This document shows positions 10,873 through 21,180 of a stretch of 64,000 nt of DNA, in pieces (the stretch's first letter is position 1; every line of letters begins with the position of its first letter). Origin of the DNA: Ornithodoros turicata. Its lineage: Eukaryota > Arthropoda > Arachnida > Ixodida > Argasidae. A program made the position numbers and the translations under genes. The DNA is taken from the NCBI RefSeq assembly GCF_037126465.1, contig NC_088203.1, forward strand, positions 97,898,668 to 97,962,667, in the 5' to 3' direction. A model generated the notes under the pieces. It was not told the origin of the DNA, made no database searches, and saw nothing but the letters and a program-made list of their open reading frames with translations.

Positions 10873-11127
10873 AATTGAACTTCTGTATGCAATAAGAGGA
10901 TAAGTCAAGGAATCTCAAACCGAGAAAAGAGGCCTGATCTGATTGTCCGTCCCATTGACACACATACATTTCCCGTTTCTTGACCTCGTGCAGCGGGCCA
11001 ATAAATTGCAATACGGTCCTAAATTTTCTTTGACGGGTACATGCTGGGATGTAGATGTCATTGCAGCAAAAACAGTAAAAAGGGGATAACTCGACTTGTC
11101 CCCTTATTGCATACAGGGGTTCAATTA
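10873..11127. mobile_element. TIR element copy 2, no insert
   Basis: Same TIRs and interior as 10391-10805 (GCCTGAT..GATTGTCC, AATAAATTGCAATACGGTCC, TACATGCTGGGATGTAGATG) but lacking the hAT insert. The two copies lie in the same orientation 67 bp apart. Confidence 0.85.
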
Positions 11128-11614
11128 TTCATCAACGTCTATCAGATTATTCGAAAAGAAGAGCGGTTTCATACGAATATTTTTCTTGTCCCTGTGTTTA
11201 ACGGAGGCAAAACGAACCCATCGGAACCTACGGGGCTGGATTGCCTTTAGCCCCTCTTTTTCAAGCGGAGCGACGACAAAAAAGGACGCGTGAAAGGGCC
11301 TTTATGCTTTTCTCGTCCGTGTATTTCACGGGCGAGAAACGGACCCATTAAAGTGTATGGTGCTATTTACACATGCACGTTTGTTTACGGGCCGTGTCCG
11401 TGCCTAGAAACTCTTCGGGTGTCCTAATCTGGTCCGTTTTTCCAACACCTCATAGATAGCAGAAGGCCTACGCCCTACCTAACTCACGGAGGTCCGCGTG
11501 AGCTTTGCGAGCTGCTTCGAGCTTTTCTCTTGTTCGCTCTTTCATTGACGTCACAGTAACATCAATAGTTGCAACAGCAGGCCTTCCTGTGTGACGTAGT
11601 GCACAGGCTTTCTA
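11128..11614. other. Unassigned DNA
   Basis: Nothing recognised apart from short inverted words around TCTCGTCCGTG..CACGGGCGAGAAACGGA near 11315. Confidence 0.4.
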
Positions 11615-11622
11615 CTATCTAG

Positions 11623-12094
11623 CAGGGATGGCCAGTAGTTAACTACATGTAGTTAAACTACCTGATTGTAGTTAAAAAGTAGTTATCAACTACCTGCGGA
11701 AATGTAGTGGCAACTACTAGTTAAACTACTATTTCGAGTAGTTAACTACAGTAGTTAGGTTACTGCATGCGCCAACTACTTTTTTGCCGCAAGCTTTACG
11801 GCACGATTGTGCTTCCGATTTTTACCTTGAGCTACTTGTTTGATGAGAACGGAGGTGCAGAGCAATTGTGCCGTGCATGTGTACTAAATCTTCACTTTTA
11901 TCACTGCTTGTGATTCATATTTAGGTGTCCAAGAACACTATCGAATGGGATTGGTGTTGATGGACAACGTTAAGTAGTTATAGATGTAGTTAAAATACAT
12001 TGCAGTAGTTAAAGGTGTAGTTTTAACTACCTCCCCTGAAAAGTAGTTGAACTACTAGTTAAACTACTGTAGAAGTAGTTAGTGGCCATCACAG
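11623..12094. mobile_element. hAT-type MITE with AGTAGTTAACTAC word repeats
   Basis: An exact 8-bp TSD, CTATCTAG, lies at 11615-11622 and 12095-12102. The ends CAGGGATGGCCA and (inverse) CTGTGATGGCCA form the TIR. The first and last 100-150 bp consist of iterations of TAGTTAAC/GTAGTTAAAC-type palindromic words in both orientations, likely transposase-binding subterminal repeats. The 472-bp element has no ORF. Confidence 0.93.
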
Positions 12095-12102
12095 CTATCT
12101 AG

Positions 12103-12970
12103 GAGGTGCTGGTTTTTCACGCTGTCGGCTCGCCGTGCAAGAAACGGACATGCAGTAATTTTCGCGGACTGGGCACACGGGCTCGAACAGTGTGAATAGC
12201 AGCCTTGAAAAATGCTGGTCCGTTTTCTACCCGCTACAAATTTCTATAGGACACGGAGGAAATAACTGAAAGTCACGGAGACTGAAAGGGCACGGAGTTG
12301 AAGACGAGTTTGTTCCGTGAAAATCGCTTAGAATGGGGCGTGGAGGAAATTCATCGTTGTGAAAGCGCCACTCACGAGTAAATACTGTAGTGTGTATGAC
12401 CGATATGAACCCGATTGGAGCATGTGAAAAGTGGCAAAAAAGAAAAAGGAAAGAACAAGCAAACGTCTCGAGCACGGTGAGCACACGGATGATTACCGAG
12501 AAAAAGAAAAATGTGGTCAAAACACGGACGCGAAAAAGGTCACGTTAGTGTGAAATCGGTCTAAGCAACAAGCGTGTACTACAGATATGATTCTCATTTT
12601 ACAAATATTCAGTTGTGCCGAGAAAGAGTGATATTAGAAGCCATTAAAGTTTTAGCTACTCATACATACCAGTAGCTGTTTTAGCACAGGTGAACCTTTT
12701 GAGCATTCCGAGGTTTATTCTTCTTAAGGCGAACCCAGAAGTTGCAGGTATGAGAGAAAATCAGATAAGTGGTCTCCCAAAGACAGCACCAAGTCTGTTC
12801 TGAAGGATGACTGTTGGAAATCCACTATCTCTCTCCCACTCCCCCAACTGAGTTACCAAAATAAAAAATAAAAATGAAAAAAAAATGAAAAGAAAGAAAA
12901 TACAATCCCCACGTGGCAGGAATTTATCGAGTGATAATTTCGCATCCATGAGCTGATTTGTCTTAGGGGT
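12103..12970. other. Unassigned DNA
   Basis: No gene recognised. Purine-rich tracts at 12430-12460 and 12860-12900. Confidence 0.45.
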
Positions 12971-13120
12971 GGTTGCATGAATGCGACGGAAGCCCATAGT
13001 TTCCAGTTATCGTACCTCCTCTCACCTATCTCGACCGGTGCATGGGTTGACGTGGCCCTGTCGGTGAGAATTTGCTGCGATAAGTGGATGAGATAAGCTT
13101 TAGTCGCATTCATGGAACGC
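12971..13120. repeat. Small TIR element candidate
   Basis: GGTTGCATGAATGCGAC at 12971 faces GTCGCATTCATGGAACGC ending at 13120, a TIR of about 17 bp with two mismatches around 115 bp of non-coding DNA. No TSD seen, so the element call is tentative. Confidence 0.5.
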
Positions 13121-15007
13121 AGCTTATGTGTATGCGTGAGTGCGCGTCAGACGCGTGCTCTATTTTCGTGTGTCGCGGTTTCTCAATCAATTTGGTGACT
13201 GAATCGTTATCCCACGTCTGTGTGTTTGTGTCTGATGCCGGAACTGGATATTGTGACAAAGGATTCACACACGACTGTTCAACATTCTACACTGTAAGTC
13301 TTCTTCCTCCTGTTTCATGCCTAACTTGACAGTCGGTTTCTGAAACGTGAATGAAGAAAAGTTCATTGTATATTGTAAACGCTGACGCGGGTAACCCGAC
13401 TCTGTGGAACTAGAATGCTGTTGCGAGCAATATAAGCGGAGTTGAGTTGAGTTTATAAGAAAATAAGAAAAAAAAAAGGAGAATGAAATATAAGTGGACG
13501 TTAATACTTACACGTTGCCTTTCGTAAGCGTGCACGTGGGGGCGGTGTATGATATCTCTATTAATCGATCGAAGGGAAGTTTATGAAATACGTACTACAC
13601 TCTAAGGAACAAAAGGAGTAAATTAAGAAAACATTTGTCGGTTCAAGTGTTCTAAATCAAAATTGCTCCACGTTTTTGTATCTTATCCTTACATTTACTC
13701 CCCAGCATTGCAAAATGAACGCAGGTTTAATTCGCATAAATGTCCGTGCATATATAGTTCCATTAGTTGTGACATTTGTCAAATAGTTGTCGCATTAGTA
13801 CTACCTATAGTTTTGACAACGTCTTACGAGCCTCAAAACGGCTAAAATTACTCATTTTCTCCGAGCAAACAACATCTTTATTTTGTGATTATGAATGAGG
13901 AGCCTCATCGCCTCGGGGCCTTCAGGGTTCGTCCTACGCCAGAACGTTATCTGTGTCAAAGACGAAAAAAAAAAAAAAAAAAGCCTCGGCACGAGTGTCT
14001 TGGCACGCGCCGTCACGCCCGTAATCAAGGCTTCGTTGAACAAGGAGGTGTTTTATGGTGAGCGAGAAGCTCACCATAGCTACAAAAGTACAAAAGCTAC
14101 ATAGTACAAAAGCTCACCATAGGTGTTTGCTGCCGTCCCCCTTCTAAAAAAGCTCCAAAGCTCGTTACACCGCATATTGCATCCTTCGACCTTTAATTAC
14201 ATTACAAACCAGAACACTAAACAAAAAAAGAAAAAGAACAAAGGTAACAACGACGTTGGGATTAAGGTGAAAGAAGCAAATGCAGTGAAAACATCGCAAC
14301 AGGACACTATTATGATGTACAAAAATGAATGAATGAATGAAATTTTATTTAGACCAAACGATGCGGGGTAACTATGGCAGAAAAGCCAGAAAGTTTTTTT
14401 TTTTTTTTGCCATAGTTAATGCATTTTAGCATTTCTCTTGAAGCAAGCACGGCTAGCAGTAGAGCGTAGCTCGAATGGTAGTCCATTCCATACCTCTCTA
14501 CCATAAGATAAAATTGAAAGTTAACCAAAGTTCGTACGTGCAGTGGAATAATAAAATGTGTACGGGTCGCACATGAGAGAGTAATGAGTGAGAACATTTT
14601 GCAACGCGAGATCAAGTCTAGTGGATGGGGTGTACTAAAATGAATGCATAACAAGAGCAACTTTATACTTCAAAAGATCGTAGACATCGTGTACGGACAA
14701 GAGAGGGACTGCGTATGATATGGCATCACGAGGACCGTGGTGAAAGATAATTTTAACCAATGGCGATGTACTCTTCCCCTGAAGGCCCACCTTAAGAGCG
14801 CACAGGCAAGCTTCTGTGTCGATTTATTAATGAACTTTCGTTCATTAACTTTTTAATTATCAAAGAGAGAGGATTGACGCAATGTACCTACATAATGCAC
14901 ATACGTATGTATGCATGCATGTACATTATGTAAATGCAACAAATGGACAACGCGTTTCGAGTGCGCCAGAATATTGTTTGTGTGTTCATGGATTATTTTG
15001 GATTATA
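13121..15007. other. Unassigned DNA with simple repeats
   Basis: Contains (GAAT)n at about 14325-14341, a short hairpin around TATGGTGAGC/GCTCACCATA at 14053-14083 with a partial repeat at 14113-14123, and poly-A/T runs. A palindromic word TACATAATG..CATTATGTA sits at 14890-14932. No gene recognised. Confidence 0.45.
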
Positions 15008-15648
15008 TATACACAGGGTTTTCACGCTAGCTATAGACGGATTTTGATATATGGATAATTTTTTTCAGTTATAAGCGATGACAGTATGTTCCACGCCAAA
15101 AGCCACATCTTACTAGAGCACCAGCGGCCTCTTAATGTGTCGGTGTGTTAATTATGTATCGTTAATTTACTTTTTAATCATTGGAAATAGAGGCTCGGCG
15201 CAAAGGTAAGATCGGTTTCCCTGGAGGCGCTGATGCCGCTGCCGTTTTCAAAATAACGTTTGAGACGAATATGGTGCGAGGAAATGGCCCTGAAATAACG
15301 GCAATCTGGCGATAATACTTGTCCGCCGGCTTTGAAGCGCTCTTTTTGCCCTTTCTCCTGAACACGACGGAGAAAGAACGCTATCATCGTCTCTCCTCTC
15401 GTTCTTTTGAAAACGGCAGCGCATCGAGGTAAACTGATTTTTCATTTGCGCCGAGCTTATATGTCCAATAGCTAGAAAGTGAATTAACGAAACCTAATTA
15501 ATATATCGACTTAGGAGGTTTGCAGGTGCCTTCGTAAGGTGCGGCCTTTTGCGTAGAACATGTTGTCATCGCTCATAACTACGAAAAAGTGATGTCTTCA
15601 TATATAAAAAAAATTCGTCTATAGTTAGCCTGGACACGCAGTGTATGC
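15008..15648. mobile_element. Long foldback element, arms of about 300 bp
   Basis: ACACAGGGTTTTCACGC and CTAGCTATAGACGG near 15010-15040 face CGTCTATAGTTAGCCTGG near 15616-15634. The inverted match continues inward through AAGCGATGACA, the TTAATTxAC region and GGCTCGGCGCAAA (15193) against GCGCCGAGC (15448), to CGCTGCCGTTTTCAAAA against TTTTGAAAACGGCAGCG (15405-15421). The central unpaired part is about 150 bp. No ORF; arms are diverged and gapped. Confidence 0.8.
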
Positions 15649-15740
15649 TGCGTGCACAAGCGCCTGTGCATTCATGGTCGATATATATAAAGAAAATTTA
15701 TTACATTAACCTGATGATATGTACAGTGCAAGTAGTAAAT

Positions 15741-15900
15741 AACAGTGGTATATACAGTGAAGCCGGTTAATAACATGCAACGGATGACAGTGGTATATAC
15801 AGAGAAACCAGTTGATAACATAGAACGAATAACAGCAGTATATACAGAGTAACCAGTTAATAACATACAATGAATAAACAGTGGTAGATAAAAAGAGACA
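15741..15900. repeat. 45-bp minisatellite, about 3.5 units
   Basis: Units begin with AACAGTGGTATATACAG-like words at 15741, 15786, 15831 and 15877, periods of 45, 45 and 46 bp. Because 45 is divisible by three, the minus strand reads as a hydrophobic 15-residue repeat (for example CMLLTGFTVYTTVIR). I see no gene around it. Confidence 0.85.
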
Positions 15901-15935
15901 GCGAAGAACAGCGCATACAATGAACCAGTGAAGAA

Positions 15936-15985
15936 CATTACATTACATTACATACATTATATACATTGCATTACATTACATGCAA
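15936..15985. repeat. (ATTAC)n microsatellite
   Basis: Imperfect TTACA/ATTAC iterations directly follow the minisatellite. Confidence 0.8.
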
Positions 15986-16117
15986 TGAACCACTGAAACT
16001 ATGAGGAAGAAATCCTATACAGTGCTAAATTAGTGAAGAGAGAGGACTAAGAAGGAAAGATACGACCAGCTTTCATTTGATGTTTTAACACTGTATGAAG
16101 GAGAGTTTTAAGACAAC

Positions 16118-16417
16118 TCAACAGTGCGTGAAAAATATTAAGGAATTTTTCACGGTGAAAACGTTCGTGGCTAGCCACGTCAATGAGAAAGCAGTGAGGT
16201 CCAAGTGGTGCAACTCACGGGTCAGAAAGTTTCGTACCTCACCACGAAGGGATGCTACAGCTGCCAGGACTGGAAGGAACCTCGCACGTCTCACCACCGC
16301 CCTGTTACGGGCCCTCCAGAGAACATGAAACCCTAAAAAAGTAACCAAGCGGCATAGCCGATGCGTTACCGATCGAGGTGCAACACGGAGGGCACCCCAC
16401 TCTAACGGGCACCGCAA
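16118..16417 (-). other. Unassigned open frame, possible retroelement relic
   Basis: About 99 minus-strand codons are open, Arg/Leu/Ala-rich (for example WRARNRAVVRRARFLP). There is no catalytic motif. On the same strand a polyadenylation-like AATAAA lies downstream near 15697, past the minisatellite, which would fit the 3' region of a retroelement. This remains a guess. Confidence 0.2.
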
Positions 16418-17829
16418 CGAGAAACAACGCGCAGTTCGCGACCAGAAACACCTTGAAACCCGGCATTCGTAAAATATGTTGTGTAAGGTTTCTTCTTCTT
16501 CATGGTCGATAGAACGTGACTAACGCCAGCGTTTATTTTTACCCTGTTGTGTTCCTTCTTCTTCTGTCGTTCGGACGGAAAATTGGTCAGGGAGGCAATT
16601 TAGTTGAGCAAGCAGCTGTGGTAGCGAAACAGAATGAGGATTCATAACATGGGCTCTTTTTGTTTGGCGTCGATCTCCAACTTTACGCTGGCAATTACGC
16701 TCCGTTCCCCCCGAATTGATGGTAATGGAAGTTTAGAATGTTTGTCGGCGATAATAGCAAAAAGACACCGACGTCGCAAATTGACGTCCATTCTATACAC
16801 ACAGTACGCGATTACCTCGATAACCACACACGAATATCTCGTGCCATTACCCAAATGGCCCGTTAGCTTAGTCGGCTGTGGTTTCTTTATCATATTTGCT
16901 ACGAGATCTTAGAAATGGTAGGGAGCTGAAAACATTCGCGGTAGCTTAATGGATAAGTATGCAACGTTATGTCGTTTCTCATTACTCTGTGATGATGCAA
17001 CTATGGCTATAACTATGAAGATTGAAGTATAAAAGGACAAACTCTTCTACCTCGTGAAAGTCTGATGCCCAAGCACAGTAGAGCGCGCAAACAAATACTA
17101 TTACAGGTCGACGGCATGGCTTCACATTCCTTGCTTGTATACGGTTCCTGTGGGGACACAGTATTGCAGGGATAAGCATTATAATCGACGTTTGTCGTAA
17201 AGAGGCAAGGGAGGAATATCGCTCCGGTTTTGATAGTGTCGGGGTCCGCTCTGCAATTTCAGTAGCAGACTTGAGCTTCATTCAGTATGGTCTCGCTGTC
17301 TTGTGGGTTTCCACAGAATGAGCAGCTGCCGCTATACAGAGCATTTGCCGCCTCCCGTGAAATGACACTTCGGTATCGTTTCCCTTACATTGGTGTTATC
17401 AAACTAACAGAACCATAAGATAGCGGGTACTGCGCAGGTAAGTAAGGACCTTTAACGGTGTAATGGTTGAGGTAATTTATATGTAATAATAATATATTGT
17501 TTATTAGATACAGGACAAACACAGCATAAGCCACACAACGCCCAGTTGCATACCTCAATTGAATGATGGCAGTTGAAGAAAACGGTTCCAGTAAGGGGAA
17601 TAATCGAGCCCACACTCATCTCGGGGTGGCATCTCGTACCGGAAATCGGAAGGAGTGGGTTTGACTACCGCTGCTGGTACCTTTTCTTCAACTTCAACTT
17701 CTTCAACTGTCATCATTCAAGGATATGTATCCATGGCAGGGAACTTCAAGTATGCCATGCCATGCCATGCGCTCATAGCCGCTTATGTATCTCGTCGTGT
17801 GACATCAGTTGAGTGTGTTAAAGCGCCCG
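16418..17829. other. Unassigned DNA
   Basis: No gene or family repeat recognised. Confidence 0.45.
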
Positions 17830-18060
17830 GTCGTTGGAGGTAGCTAAGGCCACGCTGAAGTTTGGGCGGTGGTGGGTTTGAATCCTGCTACCGCTGTGTT
17901 GTCTGTGGCTTTCCCGGCCTAGATTTTCTGCCAGACTTTCCACACGAATGTCTGCGCAGTTCCCGTGGAAGTCGGTCTAGGACGCATATTAACCCCCCTC
18001 GTCTCCCACTCCCCATTGTTGTCCTCACCATTGTTGCTTGACAAATTTGGGATTATTTCC
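17830..18060 (+). mobile_element. SINE1 copy, 3'-truncated
   Basis: A box A-like GGTAGCTAAGGCC and box B GGTTTGAATCC (about 17875) are followed by CCGCTGTGTTGTCTG, the central block GGAAGTCGGTCTAGGACGCA, and ACCCCCCTCGTCTCCCACTCC. The CGCTCATAGCC..AATAAA end of the family is missing. Confidence 0.8.
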
Positions 18061-19465
18061 CACCAGGTGTCGCCTCGATCCGTTTTGCCGCCAATTTTAC
18101 TCGGAAATTAAAAATATTTAACGTTCTCTGGCACATGCATAACTTGTTGTGCTGTGTTTACAAGAAACAAGCTGTTAAATGGAGATGGCATGAATGCATA
18201 ATTTTCCGAATCCTTTCTTAAAAATAAAAAAAAAAAAGAGAGGGGGAAAAACACTTCAACAGAAAAGTGTTTTAAAGCAGGGTTTTATATATTTGGTTAA
18301 TGAAAGGCAAATGAAATAACAGTTCACTTTCATGAGGAAACATACCTGTATACTTCTACATAACATGTTGTTTATCGACTACAGGAAATACGTAGACTCT
18401 CGAGTCTGAATTCTTTCCGCAGAACTAAGAAGCAATCAAAAGCAAAACCATGTTACTTCTAAACTTGTAATGAGAGTTCCAGCTTGAACTCTCTCAGGGC
18501 AATGTAAAGAAACAAACAAGAAAGCACCCGGAAACCAATCAGGCTTTCGGTGGACTCCGGTGGCGTCAATTTTAAAAACAAACAAACAAACGTGGTTGAT
18601 GGATTCGAAGGATTGGATACGCCGTTTTAGGCACTGGGATTCGGGTTTCCGAATCTCGAAATCCTGCCTAGGATTCAAGGATTCGTGGCTTCGGTTGGCC
18701 CATTCCTACTGTTAAACAACGCCAACATAGCATGTTTGTCTGCTGCTTTATGGGATCTTTAATCGCGAAAATCTAAGGTTTAGGAATTGAGCTCTCAGAG
18801 ATAGTAAACGGGCACTAAAATGCCTACACAAATTCACTTCAAATTAAGTTACATGTTTTGTTGTTACATGTTTGTAATTGTTATCACTAGAAGATTTGTG
18901 ATTAGTGTTGCAATTTATGCAGAAATGCACGTGATGCCGTGCATCTACACAACGCTACGACCGGACACGTTTCAAATCTATACGCACACGATAGGCATAA
19001 GCGTGCTTCTGCCACCAATATTTGCTTCCTGGGGATTCCAGTGGTTACGAGAACGCACGCACAACTAGCAACTTAGTAAACGTGTGTGATTGCGAGTAGC
19101 TTGATCTACAGGTAAATATCTCTTACTTGCTGTAGCGGCGCACAACAAATGACGAAAATTGATAAGCCGAAGGGGGGGGGGGTGAAGATTTGTCGGCAAT
19201 GGGGATGAGTAGAGGTGAGGTGGGCAAAAGCGCGTTCTTGGACTACCACGGGGATGATTGCCTGTTTTCGGGGAAGGTCTGGTATAGTGGATGCAGGGCA
19301 GCTCACAGCAATGCCTGGAAGGGGATGAGAGGGTTGCCGAAGGGCTGTGAAAGCAACTACACCGAAACCGGAACAGTAAATGCATCAAAACCACAAGGTG
19401 GTTAGCTTGCCTTATCTGCGGACCTATCCTCCATGGCCTTAACTAATACGTTGCTACCTCTATAA
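18061..19465. other. Unassigned DNA
   Basis: AT-rich filler with short frames; nothing recognised. Confidence 0.45.
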
Positions 19466-19867
19466 ATAAGTTGGTTTTGTGGCGAGGCTGGATCTTCCCT
19501 TCTGCACCGGGTTGACCCCGAACTAGCTCTGGTCCTCCCAACATCCATGCCACGGCAGATTACGTCATTGTTTCACAGGCTCCGGCTCAATGTACCATAC
19601 AGTGCAAGACTCCTGTACAGGCTTGGGAAGGCGGACTCTCCTAATTGTCCAGTCTGTGGCTCAATCGAAGACTTCAAACATATTATAGTTACGTGCCCAA
19701 GATACTCTGAGTGTCGTGACAGACTTGTAGCCGCGTTAGGCCGGGTTGACAATCGACCCTTCGGAGTGCTGAAGGTGCTCGGCCCATGGCCAATGAGCAC
19801 TCAACTGCCAGCTTTGCGAGCCGTTACACAGTTTTTAAGGGACACCAAGCTGTTAGATGGGCTATGA
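19466..19867 (+). pseudogene. LINE-B ORF2 C-terminal fragment
   Basis: The open frame shows LLHRVDPELALVLP, then HRLRLNVPYSARLLYRLG, then a C-terminal zinc knuckle C-x2-C-x8-H-x4-C (CPVCGSIEDFKHIIVTC), ending in FLRDTKLLDGL and a stop. These are the conserved landmarks after RNase H in the relatives at 28271-29191 and 35237-35553. RT and RNase H are absent, so the copy is 5'-truncated. The 3' UTR runs to about 20032, with poly-pyrimidine and a TCAATCAATCAATCATCAATAA tail region. Confidence 0.85.
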
Positions 19868-20179
19868 CCTGTCTGTGGCATTCGTCGCCGCTTCGCGACA
19901 TCTCCAGTGGGTGATGGTGGATGTGTCTGGAATTCCTTTCCTTAGGTGATCTGGGGTAGCCGGCCCTCGTGATGAGGGCTACAATCCCCATTTTTTTCTT
20001 TCTTTCAATCAATCAATCATCAATAAGTTGCGCTTTTCCTTCTGTTTTTTTTTTTGTTTTGTTTTCCTGTTATGATATCGAGTTTCCCAGGAACGATCGG
20101 CAAAATGAAGGTTAGTGCCTGCAGCAAAGTTCTGTTGTTTCACCGAGACCTACGTACTCTTCCATTCGCTCCGTCGGCA

Positions 20180-20290
20180 AACTGAGGAAGGGATTATGAT
20201 GATGATGATGGGGGATGATGATGATGATCCGGTGTTTTATGGTACAAGGGCAACTACGGCCATAACTGAGGGAGGGAGGACGTGCAAGTC
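20180..20290 (-). mobile_element. Retrotransposon 3'-end fragment with (CAT)n tail
   Basis: On the minus strand GGCCGTAGTTGCCCTTGTAC and CATAAAACACCGGATC precede a run of ATC/CAT trinucleotides (20196-20232). This layout resembles a LINE 3' UTR ending in a trinucleotide tail. The coding part is absent. Confidence 0.5.
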
Positions 20291-20460
20291 GTTCTTGACG
20301 ATCGTGAAGTAATCGTAACATACAACACGGACAATAACTGTGCAAGGCTATATAGGTCTCGCTGAATTCGTCATCTGTCGTAGCATACCGATAGTCAAAA
20401 AAAAAAAAAAAGGGAGGGGTATATGTTTATTCACACAAAAACAGTCACACAGTCAAAAGG

Positions 20461-20651
20461 GGGGGGGGGAATATGTTTATTGCGAAAAAAAAAGAGGCAG
20501 GTAAAAAGGAAAGGTCAGCCAGGCAGGAGCCGACTTGCTATTCCTTGTAAAAAGAAAAGAAAGAAAAGGAAAAAAAAACAGAAAGGGAGAAAGACGCAAG
20601 CGGCACATGGGCAGCAGAGGGGCATGAGTACACGACCGCTCAGAGGCAGTC
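20461..20651 (-). mobile_element. LINE-A 3'-end copy with 12-bp TSD
   Basis: Flanked by CAGTCAAAAGGG at about 20450-20461 and 20647-20658, overlapping the element by a few shared bases. On the minus strand it starts inside the last codons (CTGCCTCTGAG), runs through the 3' UTR (GGAATAGCAAGTCGGCTCC) and ends AATAAACATATT plus about 8-10 C. It is nearly identical to 52700-52890 apart from homopolymer lengths. A second, shorter AATAAACATATACCCC end sits just outside at 20413-20431. Confidence 0.9.
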
Positions 20652-21180
20652 AAAAGGGATACGGCAATGTCCGCAATGTACAGGTGCAAAGTGGCTATAC
20701 AGTTGCTGTCAGGTTTTAAAATATGCATCTGCTGTGTCATTCAGATAGGATATTTTGACGGTATAAGCTTCTATGCTGAGAATACTTGCAAATATTGATG
20801 AAACCAGCGAGCTTAGCAACAGTTTGATCGTTAGGAGATATGCGCATAAAACTAATGGTGCTCCAAGTAGATCTCTGTAACTGCCCTCAGGTAAAACAGC
20901 TGGACAGTTGTGTGTCCGTACGTTTTATTAAATAGATTCTGATGAGAAAGACGAACCTTGCTTTTTGAGATACTCATAAGATTTGAAGCAAATGGCCTGC
21001 TTCAGCCCAAAGCAGGGCGCTTTGGTTCCTGTGTACGCACTTCCACGGGGTTACTCCTATTCTAGTATATACAAAACGTTTTAATGATTTACATATTTTT
21101 TATAAAAAAACTATATATACAAAAAAGCTACGAGAGCAGCATAGAAGTCGTTTTTACAGTTGAGTTATGCGGCAGGGGGG
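20652..21180. other. Unassigned DNA
   Basis: No gene or family repeat recognised. Confidence 0.4.

Noticed and set aside
20423..20740. Basic (KKKRKKR-like) plus frame at 20423 and its counterpart at 52903-52667
   Set aside because: Antisense of the LINE-A 3' UTR; they match because the element copies match.
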